From contig CAYROY010000017.1 in NCBI GenBank assembly GCA_964426155.1, forward strand, positions 1 through 16,628: a stretch of DNA of 16,628 nucleotides, in the 5' to 3' direction. The stretch comes from M55B120 sp964426155. GTDB taxonomy: Bacteria; Actinomycetota; Humimicrobiia; Humimicrobiales; Humimicrobiaceae. Positions 1 to 6,613 of this stretch are shown piece by piece. A program made the position numbers and the translations under genes. Position 1 is the stretch's first letter, and the number at the start of each line of letters is the position of its first letter. The notes beneath the pieces were generated by a model. That model saw nothing but the letters and a program-made list of their open reading frames with translations. It was not told the origin of the DNA and searched no databases.

Positions 1-678
1 AGCCAGTACCGGTCAGGTATATACTACGTGGATGAGGAGGATAGAAAGGTAATCGAGGAGGCTACCTCAGATGAACAGAAAAAGTATGACAGGGAAATAG
101 TAACAGAGATCGAGCCTCTTAAGAATTACGTTTTGGCAGAGGATTACCACCAGAATTATTTAGGAAAAAATCCTGGTGGTTACTGTCATATAGATCTGAC
201 CAAAATACCGGAGGAAAAGCCAGTTGTAAACCCTGCTGATTATCTTAAGCCATCCGTAGAGGAGATAAAAGAAAAATTAACTGACCTTCAGTTCAGTATA
301 ACCCAGGAAAATTACACAGAAAATCCATTTAATAATGAATACTGGGACAATAAAGAAAGCGGTCTTTATGTTGATGTAGTAACTGGTGAACCTTTGTTTC
401 TATCCGTTGATAAATTTGATTCAGGTACCGGCTGGCCATCATTTACAAGGCCGATACATTGGGATGTTGTAACCTATAATGTAGACACAACAGCTGGCAT
501 GGAAAGAATAGAGGTAAGAAGCAGGAGTGGTGATAGCCATCTGGGACATATGTTCTATGACGGTCCTGAAGAAGAAGGTGGTCTGCGCTACTGCATAAAT
601 AGCGGTTCTCTGGATTTTATACCGTTTGAGGAGATGGAAGAGCGCGGATACGGGAAATTTAAAGTTTTATTTGAATGA
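1..678 (+). CDS. msrAB: Bifunctional methionine sulfoxide reductase MsrA-MsrB, 3' part
   Basis: The gene is cut by the window start; 225 codons are visible and the frame is open from base 1. The enzyme reduces methionine-S-oxide (MsrA domain) and methionine-R-oxide (MsrB domain) in oxidised proteins. The fragment opens with the MsrA core motif SQYRSGIYY and continues through EDYHQNYLGKNPGGYCHI, the end of MsrA (about residues 1-65). After a short linker comes MsrB (about 82-222), with SGTGWPSF, SRSGDSHLGHMF and RYCINSGSLDF; the catalytic Cys is residue 198 of the fragment (bases 592-594). The MsrA active-site Cys lies upstream of the window. MsrB lacks the zinc-binding CxxC pairs of some family members and has Thr at residue 143, where many relatives carry a resolving Cys. 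A GTG at base 28 is internal, not a start. The RnfB-type gene converges from the other strand 30 bases downstream. Identity is secure. Confidence 0.95.
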   Translation, partial: SQYRSGIYYVDEEDRKVIEEATSDEQKKYDREIVTEIEPLKNYVLAEDYHQNYLGKNPGGYCHIDLTKIPEEKPVVNPADYLKPSVEEIKEKLTDLQFSITQENYTENPFNNEYWDNKESGLYVDVVTGEPLFLSVDKFDSGTGWPSFTRPIHWDVVTYNVDTTAGMERIEVRSRSGDSHLGHMFYDGPEEEGGLRYCINSGSLDFIPFEEMEERGYGKFKVLFE

Positions 679-708
679 TTTCTTTAACCATAAAGACTTA
701 TTGCATCA

Positions 709-1017
709 TTAATCTTTTTTAAGGCTGGTGCCGAGTATTTTTTCAAGCTCTGCAACCTTTTCTTTATCCCTCATCATAAAAGGGCACTGGTGCTTTAAGA
801 TTATTTCCGGATTTTCTGCCAGAGCTTCGGCATATCTCTGGCATCCCGGATACCCGCAGGCTCCGCAATCTCTTTGCGGTATGATCTTAAGTATTTTTTC
901 TACCCTTTCGGGTTTTTGTTTCTCCTTGGGTAGAATTGTGTTTACAAGTACTATTAAGATACCCAGAAGAAGTGCAATAGCAGATGATACCAGTATAATT
1001 ATTATAGTGTCTGTCAT
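709..1017 (-). CDS. Small membrane-anchored RnfB-type [4Fe-4S] protein
   Basis: 102 residues. Residues 4-29 form one hydrophobic membrane segment. The soluble part holds C51-x2-C54-x4-C59-x18-C78 within DCGACGYPGCQRYAEAL, the four-Cys cluster motif of the RnfB / Fe-S domain family (PF04060), which binds one [4Fe-4S] cluster. Full RnfB continues with ferredoxin-type cluster domains; here the protein ends 24 residues after the last Cys, so it is a stand-alone version of the RnfB N-terminal part. No other rnf subunit is in view. A probable role is a membrane-tethered electron carrier, but its partner is unknown. The ATG is fixed by an in-frame stop immediately upstream; no clear SD precedes it. 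It is divergent from the Rieske gene and convergent with msrAB. Confidence 0.85.
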   Translation of the reverse strand: MTDTIIIILVSSAIALLLGILIVLVNTILPKEKQKPERVEKILKIIPQRDCGACGYPGCQRYAEALAENPEIILKHQCPFMMRDKEKVAELEKILGTSLKKD

Positions 1018-1056
1018 TTAAAAAATATTTTTATAGATAGTAAACAGGAACTTTCC

Positions 1057-1108
1057 AGGTCCGATTATTAAATAATATAAAATAAAAAAAATTTCACCGG
1101 ACCTTTTT
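1057..1108. repeat. GC-rich inverted repeat with T-run between divergent genes
   Basis: AGGTCCG (1057-1063) and CGGACCT (1098-1104) are perfect 7-base arms around a 34-base AT-rich loop that itself holds ATTATTAAATAAT. Five T follow on the plus strand (1104-1108). It looks like an intrinsic terminator in plus orientation, but no plus-strand gene ends here, so it may terminate a small RNA or act as a regulatory structure. Confidence 0.45.
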
Positions 1109-1175
1109 ATAATATTATATATTATAGAACTATTATTTTATATTTCCATCCTTCATCTCTTAGAGGTTGATTGGT

Positions 1176-1203
1176 TTGAATATTTAGAAGATTTAATTAT
1201 ACT
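1176..1203 (+). promoter_or_regulatory. Candidate sigma70-type promoter for the Rieske gene
   Basis: TTGAAT (1176-1181), a 16-base spacer, then TATACT (1198-1203). Transcription would start near 1210, about 17 bases ahead of the AAGGAGGG SD of the Rieske gene. Confidence 0.5.
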
Positions 1204-1239
1204 TAAAATATTAATATCAATAAATAAAGGAGGGCATAG

Positions 1240-1566
1240 ATGAACTTAACCGAGATTGCAAAGACCAGTGAGGTTCCCGAAGGGACAATGAAACCATTTT
1301 CGGCCGGAGGAAAGGAAATAATGGTTGTAAATTATAATGGCAACTATTATGCACTCAATAAAAAGTGCACCCATAAAGGCGGCAACCTGTCCATGGGTAC
1401 GCTTGATGGAAAAGTAGTAACCTGTCCTGTACACGGAGCAAAGTTTGACATTACAACAGGGAAGAACATTTCAGGGCCTAAGATCGGTATAATGAAATTG
1501 AAGACAGGCGACCTCGAGGTTTATGAAGTAAAGGTCGAGGGTGATAGTATCAAAATAAATATATGA
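1240..1566 (+). CDS. Rieske-type [2Fe-2S] ferredoxin
   Basis: 108 residues, soluble, with no signal peptide or membrane segment. The Rieske cluster motif is C43-T-H45 and C62-P-V-H65, in CTHKGGNLSMG and CPVHGAKFDITTG, spaced as in the small ferredoxins of ring-hydroxylating dioxygenases and in NirD-like nitrite reductase subunits. Two Cys and two His ligate one [2Fe-2S] cluster for electron transfer. A strong SD (AAGGAGGG, 1227-1234) sits 5 bases before the ATG. No oxygenase or nitrite reductase gene is adjacent, so the partner is unknown. With the neighbouring MsrAB and RnfB-type protein it gives the left end a redox character. The family is secure; the pathway is not. Confidence 0.92.
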   Translation: MNLTEIAKTSEVPEGTMKPFSAGGKEIMVVNYNGNYYALNKKCTHKGGNLSMGTLDGKVVTCPVHGAKFDITTGKNISGPKIGIMKLKTGDLEVYEVKVEGDSIKINI

Positions 1567-1588
1567 CATATTACGGTTATCTTTAGAG

Positions 1589-1627
1589 TTTTAAAAATCC
1601 CGGATCTAATTTTATTGATTTTTAAAA
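1589..1627 (+). repeat. 11-base inverted repeat after the Rieske gene, possible weak terminator
   Basis: TTTTAAAAATC (1589-1599) and GATTTTTAAAA (1617-1627) are perfect complements around a 17-base loop, beginning 23 bases after the Rieske stop. The stem is almost all A/T and lacks a clean downstream T-run, so termination is a guess from position. Confidence 0.4.
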
Positions 1628-1928
1628 ATGCTGCTTATCTGTAGATATATCAGCCCAAACATTTTGGCATTCATTCTTCCTGATTATAATCTGCTAAAGC
1701 GAGGTCTAATTGAAGTTACTGCCTTTGGTCTTCACTTTCTTATAATTATTCTTAATCATCAAGTTACTTAAAGAATTTCATCTTATATATTTTAAATCAA
1801 TATTATATTTGATAGGTATTCAATCTACGTATATTGCAATAAGTGCTATTGACTGAAAACGCGACACTTAATAATTTTGATTGAAACTAATAATATCATA
1901 TTTATAACAAAAAATTTTGATATAAATC
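1628..1928. other. Intergenic region without recognised gene
   Basis: About 300 AT-rich bases between the Rieske gene and the feo promoter. No reading frame with a plausible SD and no RNA gene were recognised. Scattered TTGAT elements near 1878 and 1917 resemble the half-sites of the feo operator just downstream. Confidence 0.5.
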
Positions 1929-1983
1929 TTGACATTGAGCGATTTTGTATTATATCATCAATTATTGATATCAAAAATTGATA
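1929..1983 (+). promoter_or_regulatory. feo operon promoter with nested palindromic operator
   Basis: A -35 box TTGACA (1929-1934), 16-base spacer and weaker -10 TATATC (1951-1956) lie 44 bases before the regulator ATG. Three overlapping palindromes start at the -10 and cover the expected transcription start: ATCAAT-T-ATTGAT (1957-1969), perfect TTGATATCAA (1965-1974), and TATCAA-AAA-TTGATA (1969-1983). All reuse one TTGAT/ATCAA half-site. The position suits repression by steric block, most simply by the DtxR/PadR-type regulator encoded immediately downstream. The palindromes are seen; the regulator assignment is inferred. Confidence 0.6.
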
Positions 1984-1999
1984 ATATAAGTGGGTTACA

Positions 2000-2980
2000 A
2001 TGGGGGAAACTATAGATTTTAAAAATTTTACCCAGCAGTTAGAGAGAGGATTGTTCTGTCTCTATATTCTCTGGAAAGCAAACGAGCAGGCAATTAGCGG
2101 GATCGATCTCTCAGAACTCGAGCATGATCATGATCATAGAGTAAGTGCCGGGAGTCTTTATCCAAAACTGCATGATCTGACCGAAAAAGGGTATCTTGTT
2201 ATGGATGAGATCAATGAACATGGAAAGATCCATAAATATTATAAGACAACCGAGGAAGGCAGAGAGCTATTAAAAAAGGTCAGGGAAGAGCTTGGCGAGC
2301 CCATGAAGGATTTTCTTACCGGATGGATAGGGAAGCCCTTTTACAATATTGAAATCGGGGAAAAAGAGGAAAGGCGTTTTAGGGAGTCAGAAAAGTCAAT
2401 TATTCAGATTGTTAAAGATGATATTTTGCATATTTGTGGTGAAGATAAAGGTAAAAAGGTTTCTTTAAAGTCTATAGAAACAAAGATTAAGGCTTCCGAC
2501 TCTTTTATTTCCAGAGTAATCAGACAACTGGAGGAAGAAGGTCTGATCAAGCTGCAAGAAGGATTTATTACATTAACAAAAAATGGAAAAAATAAAGTAG
2601 ATTATATAATCAAAAAATACTCTATACTTGAAGATTATTTTAAGGAAATAAGAAATAACAAAAATCTTTATAAGGAAATTGATTTTTTAGAGCATTATAT
2701 CTCCGAGGAAGCCCTCAATAACATAAAGAAGTTATCAACATTTGACGGAACAAGTGTTCCCCTTGGAAAATTTGGACTAAACAGGGAAGGTCTGATTACT
2801 GATATAGAATTTTCTGTCGGAGGATTATTCGAGAGAATGGTAAGTATGGGAATATTTCCGGGAGAAAAAATTAAAATTATGCATGAGACCCCGGATGGAT
2901 TTGTTGTCTATGTAAATAATAAAAAAATTGCAATAGGTAAGGATATAGCTAAGGGGGTTAAGGTAGTAAAACATGCATGA
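2000..2980 (+). CDS. PadR-DtxR-FeoA three-domain regulator of ferrous iron uptake
   Basis: 326 residues. Domain 1 (about 12-96) is a PadR-type winged helix, with LERGLFCLYIL, SAGSLYPKLHDL and a KYYKTTEEGREL wing. Domain 2 (about 131-245) resembles DtxR/MntR metal-dependent repressors: a second winged helix (SDSFISRVIRQLEEEGLI) and a helical dimerisation part with LEHYISEEAL. E231 and H232 align with DtxR E105/H106; D228 falls at C102 (Glu99 in MntR); Y207 and Y224 replace the DtxR site-1 His residues. Domain 3 (about 260-324) is an SH3-like FeoA domain (GLFERMVSMGIFPGEKI). Six His lie in the PadR part, including H42, H44 and H46. No strong SD precedes the ATG. The last 8 bases overlap feoB, implying coupled translation. 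Likely role: a metal-sensing repressor of its own operon whose FeoA domain may also contact FeoB. The domains are well supported; the fused function is inferred. Confidence 0.85.
   Translation: MGETIDFKNFTQQLERGLFCLYILWKANEQAISGIDLSELEHDHDHRVSAGSLYPKLHDLTEKGYLVMDEINEHGKIHKYYKTTEEGRELLKKVREELGEPMKDFLTGWIGKPFYNIEIGEKEERRFRESEKSIIQIVKDDILHICGEDKGKKVSLKSIETKIKASDSFISRVIRQLEEEGLIKLQEGFITLTKNGKNKVDYIIKKYSILEDYFKEIRNNKNLYKEIDFLEHYISEEALNNIKKLSTFDGTSVPLGKFGLNREGLITDIEFSVGGLFERMVSMGIFPGEKIKIMHETPDGFVVYVNNKKIAIGKDIAKGVKVVKHA
2124..2137. repeat. Perfect 14-base palindrome inside the regulator gene
   Basis: ATGATCATGATCAT reads the same on both strands and encodes the HDHDH stretch (codons 42-46). It may be a simple result of the His/Asp codon choice or an intragenic protein-binding site. 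Confidence 0.4.
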
Positions 2981-4883
2981 ACTTAAGATACTCCTGATCG
3001 GACAGCCGAACGTAGGGAAATCAACCTTGCTTAATTCTCTGGTCGGTCCAAAGGTTATAGTATCCAACTATCCCGGGACAACTGTAGAAGTTACAAAGGC
3101 AAAAAAGACATTCGATGGAACAAAAATAGAGTTTGAGGATACTCCAGGGATATATTCTATTTCAGATAGAAGTGAAGAAGAGAAAGTTACAGAGAGAGCA
3201 TTATTCGAAAGCGATATTGACGGGGCAGTAGTAATTGCTGACGCTATATCACTCGAGAGGAGTCTGTATCTGGTCTTTCAGGTATTGGAAGCTAAGATCC
3301 CGGTTATTGTAGCCTTAAATTTTATAGAGGGTGCCGAGGAAAAGGGGATCATTATAGATCATAATAAACTGTCTCAATTATTGAGCATCCCTGTAGTTCC
3401 TATTAATCCAATAAAAAACAAAGGAATTAAAGAACTTATAGAAGCATTATTAAGAATCAAAGAAGAAAATACCATAGCTTTCTCTGTTAAATATGATGAT
3501 GATATCGAAAGAGCGATAGGGGAGATATCAGGCAATGTAAATAGTGAATTACCGCATAGATTTGTTTCGTTAAGAATCCTTGAAGAAGACGAAGATTATT
3601 ATAAGTATTTAAAAGATAAAAGTATAATTGAAAAGGTAAGAGAAAGCCTGAAAGAACATCCAAAGGTTGACTGGGACATATCTATAACCAGATATGGTAC
3701 TGCTGCCTTTATTGCAGAAAAGATTACCCAATTAGTCAAAATAGAGCAGAGAACAAGGAATCTGGAAGATAGAATTGACCGGGTTCTCCTGCACCGTGTG
3801 TGGGGCCCGGTTTTAACTGTACTTGCTTTTGGAATAATATTTGGAATATTGATCTATCTTGGAGGATGGATAGAAGAAACCCTTATGGGGTTTGCTGAAA
3901 GTACGATTTTACCTGTATTGGATCTGGGAAACAGCTTTCTCGGCATGGCCTTTGAAGCGGGGCTGACAGGAGTCATGGCCGGTGTCTCTATTGCTCTGCC
4001 ATATGTCTTTATATTTTATATAATTTTTACTCTTATTGAAGATAGCGGGCTTCTTTCAAGATTTGTTATAAACGCTGAAAGGTTCTTAAGGAAGTTAAGC
4101 CTGCCCGGTAAAGCGATTATACCGCTGGCTCTGGGTCTGGGCTGCACAGTTCCCGGTGCAAGTGCTACAAGAATCCTGTCTTCAGAAAAAGAAAGATTCT
4201 ATACAACATCCCTTTTTACTGCCATCCCATGCTCTTCAAGGCTTGCTATAATAATGGGAATAGTCGGTCATTTCGGAGGTAAACTACTGGCAGTATATGT
4301 TTTAGTCTCTATTGTTGTTGCTTTTTTAATCTTTGCTTTTATTATGAAGAAGATAATGAAAATTGAGAAGAAACCGATTTTCCATGAATTACCAGAGCTT
4401 CCGACTTACAGGGCACCTTCGATAAAAAATATCCTTACAAAGAGCTGGATAAGAATGAAGTCCTTTGTTTATGTGGTAATACCTTTCCTTATTATAGGAG
4501 GAATGGTTTATTCGGGGTTGGATATCCTGGGTGTTACAAAAATGGTGGTAAAACCTTTTTCTCCCATTACATGGTGGCTGGGTTTGCCTGACGTAGCTGT
4601 TGTGCCGTGGCTTTTTAGCTATTTACAGAAAGACCTGTCTGCAGCAATGCTTTTTTCTGTCCTTGGGAGCAGAATAGCGGAAGTTTTAACACCTATCCAG
4701 ATCTATACATTTGGAATGGCAACCACCCTGGGAATACCATGTATTATTGCCACAGGCATGATCTGGAAGGAGTTTGGAGCAAAGAAAGCAATTATATTAA
4801 CCCTGGTCTCAGCATTTTACGGCTTATTATTTGCAGGTATAGCCTTTAGAATAGTATCTATTTTTTTAAAAATCTCTATTTAG
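2973..4883 (+). CDS. feoB: Ferrous iron transporter FeoB
   Basis: 636 residues, shorter than the roughly 770 of E. coli FeoB. The cytosolic N-terminal G domain (1-165) has G1 GQPNVGKS (10-17), the G2 region YPGTT (33-37) and G3 DTPG (56-59). G4 reads N116-F-I-E119 where NxxD is expected, and the G5 region reads PINPIKNKG without the usual S-A pair. A helical spacer (about 170-265) leads to the membrane part with two gate regions: GLGCTVPGASATR (388-400, Cys391) with PCSSRL (419-424), and a C-terminal repeat with GIPCIIATGMIWKEFG. These match FeoB core motifs for Fe2+ import across the inner membrane. The ATG overlaps the regulator gene by 8 bases, and a terminator follows at 4971. No separate feoA or feoC is present; the FeoA domain is in the upstream regulator. 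Identity is secure; GTP preference may differ because of G4. Confidence 0.95.
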   Translation: MHELKILLIGQPNVGKSTLLNSLVGPKVIVSNYPGTTVEVTKAKKTFDGTKIEFEDTPGIYSISDRSEEEKVTERALFESDIDGAVVIADAISLERSLYLVFQVLEAKIPVIVALNFIEGAEEKGIIIDHNKLSQLLSIPVVPINPIKNKGIKELIEALLRIKEENTIAFSVKYDDDIERAIGEISGNVNSELPHRFVSLRILEEDEDYYKYLKDKSIIEKVRESLKEHPKVDWDISITRYGTAAFIAEKITQLVKIEQRTRNLEDRIDRVLLHRVWGPVLTVLAFGIIFGILIYLGGWIEETLMGFAESTILPVLDLGNSFLGMAFEAGLTGVMAGVSIALPYVFIFYIIFTLIEDSGLLSRFVINAERFLRKLSLPGKAIIPLALGLGCTVPGASATRILSSEKERFYTTSLFTAIPCSSRLAIIMGIVGHFGGKLLAVYVLVSIVVAFLIFAFIMKKIMKIEKKPIFHELPELPTYRAPSIKNILTKSWIRMKSFVYVVIPFLIIGGMVYSGLDILGVTKMVVKPFSPITWWLGLPDVAVVPWLFSYLQKDLSAAMLFSVLGSRIAEVLTPIQIYTFGMATTLGIPCIIATGMIWKEFGAKKAIILTLVSAFYGLLFAGIAFRIVSIFLKISI

Positions 4884-4970
4884 CCGGTTTAGTTATTAGT
4901 TTTTTTTGTATATAGTTTGAAACAGAACAAAATAGTGGAGTAGTCTCAGGCTAACAGAAATAATAATATA

Positions 4971-5003
4971 AAGGTCTGATGCCGGATTGTAGCAGGCCTT
5001 TTT
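4971..5003 (+). terminator. Rho-independent terminator of the feo operon
   Basis: AAGGTCTG (4971-4978) pairs with CAGGCCTT (4993-5000), 8 pairs with one G-T wobble around a 14-base loop, followed by a run of T to 5003. It lies 87 bases after the feoB stop and just before the convergent SPFH gene's end, so it may also limit read-through from the other strand. Confidence 0.7.
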
Positions 5004-5018
5004 GCTATTAATAAGTGA

Positions 5019-5984
5019 TTATTTTGCTCCGGCAGTTCCTTTTACCTCTTCCCTTGGTATGGGTGTTATCCCAGCAGCTTCTGTCACAATTGTCTGGACC
5101 TTGTTCGTATCAACGATTATTTTGGCGTTTTCCTTTAAGGAATTTTCAATTGACTCTATTTTTTTAAGTATCTGGGCATTACCTATAAAATATTTCTGAG
5201 CCGACTCATTTACAACCTTTATCTTTTCTGCTTCTGCCTGTGCAACCAGCCTTATTGACTCAGCCTGTCCTTCAGCAGAAAGTATAAGCCCCTGCCTTAC
5301 ACCTTCTGCCTTCTTTATCTCTGCCCTCTTTTCCCCGTCAGCCCTGGTCTCTGTAGCTGTAGCCATGTCCATAGCAGCTATCTTTTCCTGTTCCGCTTTT
5401 ACAACCTTGTTCATAGCTTCCTGTACATCCGGGGGAGGCTGTATCTTCTGTATCTCAACCCTGAGAACTTCGACTCCATAGCTGTTGGTCTCCTTGTCAA
5501 GGACAGTCTCGACCTGTGTATTTATTTCGCTTCTCTTTTCATTGGCATCTGTAAGTGTCATATTGCCTATAACTGCCCTGAGCGTGGTCCTTGCCAGGCT
5601 GGTAAGCTGGGCCCTGTGGTCATCTACATTATATATGCTTGCCTTTACATCTTTTATCTGATAGTAGACCACAGCATCGACTTCAGCATTGAGCTTGTCC
5701 TTGGTTATGACCATCTGAGGCATGACATCTACCATCTGCTCAGTTATATTCACCCTGTACATCTTGTCGACCATGGGTATTATCCATGTAAGGCCGGCAT
5801 CTTTTATCCTCTGGAACTTCCCAAATCTCTCTATTACGCCTCTTTCTATCGGCCTTACGGTCCTAAAGCCTGCAAAAAGGATTATAAGGACACCGATGGG
5901 TAAAATAATATAGGAAACTATATTGATTCCTATAAATAAAAGTACTATACCCGCGATTATAAAGATAAGGCCAAGTATAAGCAT
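5019..5984 (-). CDS. SPFH/Band 7 (stomatin-like) membrane protein
   Basis: 321 residues from the chosen start. The N-terminus (about 1-42) is a hydrophobic hairpin or two membrane segments. A Band 7 domain follows: RPIERGVIERFGKF, then VDVMPQMVITKDKLNAEVDA, then an Ala/Glu-rich coiled-coil part (KAEQEKIAAMDMATAT and AEAEKIKVV). SPFH proteins oligomerise into membrane microdomain scaffolds and often protect or organise membrane proteins and proteases. The longest frame begins at 6035, but its ATG and the one at 5999 lack an SD; the ATG at 5984 is preceded by GAAAGGAAATAAG with good spacing. No NfeD partner gene is adjacent. It lies 170 bases after glnK on the same strand, so a shared transcript is possible but not shown. 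Confidence 0.88.
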   Translation of the reverse strand: MLILGLIFIIAGIVLLFIGINIVSYIILPIGVLIILFAGFRTVRPIERGVIERFGKFQRIKDAGLTWIIPMVDKMYRVNITEQMVDVMPQMVITKDKLNAEVDAVVYYQIKDVKASIYNVDDHRAQLTSLARTTLRAVIGNMTLTDANEKRSEINTQVETVLDKETNSYGVEVLRVEIQKIQPPPDVQEAMNKVVKAEQEKIAAMDMATATETRADGEKRAEIKKAEGVRQGLILSAEGQAESIRLVAQAEAEKIKVVNESAQKYFIGNAQILKKIESIENSLKENAKIIVDTNKVQTIVTEAAGITPIPREEVKGTAGAK

Positions 5985-6154
5985 CTTATTTCCTTTCATA
6001 GAATAAATAGGCGGAAAAAATTTCCCGGCATGCATATTCTATCAAAAACAAATCTTTAAATAAATTTAATTATATTAGAGCAAGGCGATATATAACATAA
6101 ATGTAATAAGGTTATTAACATCAAGTTCTTATAAGATTATTTAAATCTCTCTGC

Positions 6155-6496
6155 CTAGCCGATAGCTTTTTCACCTTCTTCACCGGTCCTTATCCTTATA
6201 CAGCGGGGAAGATCCAGGACAAATATCTTGCCATCGCCTATATTGCCGGTGTATGCGCCTTTTTTTATTGCTTCAATTGTAGGGTCTACGAATTCTTCAT
6301 TTACAGCAATCTCCAGTCTGACTTTTTTTAAAAGATTTACTTCTGTGATTACTCCCCTGTAGGTCTCTTTGTAACCTTTTTGCTGTCCCGCTCCCAGTAC
6401 ATTGGTAACTGTTATCTTATATATCTCACTTTTGAAAAGTTCCTGCTTTACATCCGGCAACTTATGCGGCTGTATCATAGCTATTATTAATTTCAT
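6155..6496 (-). CDS. glnK: PII signal-transduction protein (GlnB/GlnK type)
   Basis: 113 residues, the usual PII length (112). PII trimers sense ATP/ADP and 2-oxoglutarate and gate AmtB. Conserved: G37, Q39, K40, T-loop Y46-R47-G48, K58 (2-oxoglutarate contact), TGNIGDGKIFV (83-93) and RIRTGE (101-106). Numbering matches E. coli GlnB directly, and the uridylylated Tyr51 is Thr51 here; position 49, the cyanobacterial phosphoserine, is Val. Thus neither classical covalent control is possible at those sites. The start is the ATG at 6496, preceded by GGAGGGGATCTAT; an in-frame ATG five codons upstream overlaps that SD and is unlikely. It lies 117 bases downstream of amtB on the same strand; the more common order is glnK then amtB. 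The name glnK rests on linkage to amtB. Confidence 0.93.
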   Translation of the reverse strand: MKLIIAMIQPHKLPDVKQELFKSEIYKITVTNVLGAGQQKGYKETYRGVITEVNLLKKVRLEIAVNEEFVDPTIEAIKKGAYTGNIGDGKIFVLDLPRCIRIRTGEEGEKAIG

Positions 6497-6613
6497 ATAG
6501 ATCCCCTCCATATCATCTCTAGTTAAAATATTTTATTAATATCATGATTTTTTTAATTTCATATTTCTCATTTTCATGCGTATCCTATATTTTCTGTATT
6601 ATCTAAATCATAT

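Noticed and set aside
1246..1434. Minus-strand open frame inside the Rieske gene
   Set aside because: Antisense shadow of a secure gene.
2123..2137. CATGAT tandem units as a possible repeat array
   Set aside because: Only two and a half units, inside coding sequence; kept only as a palindrome.
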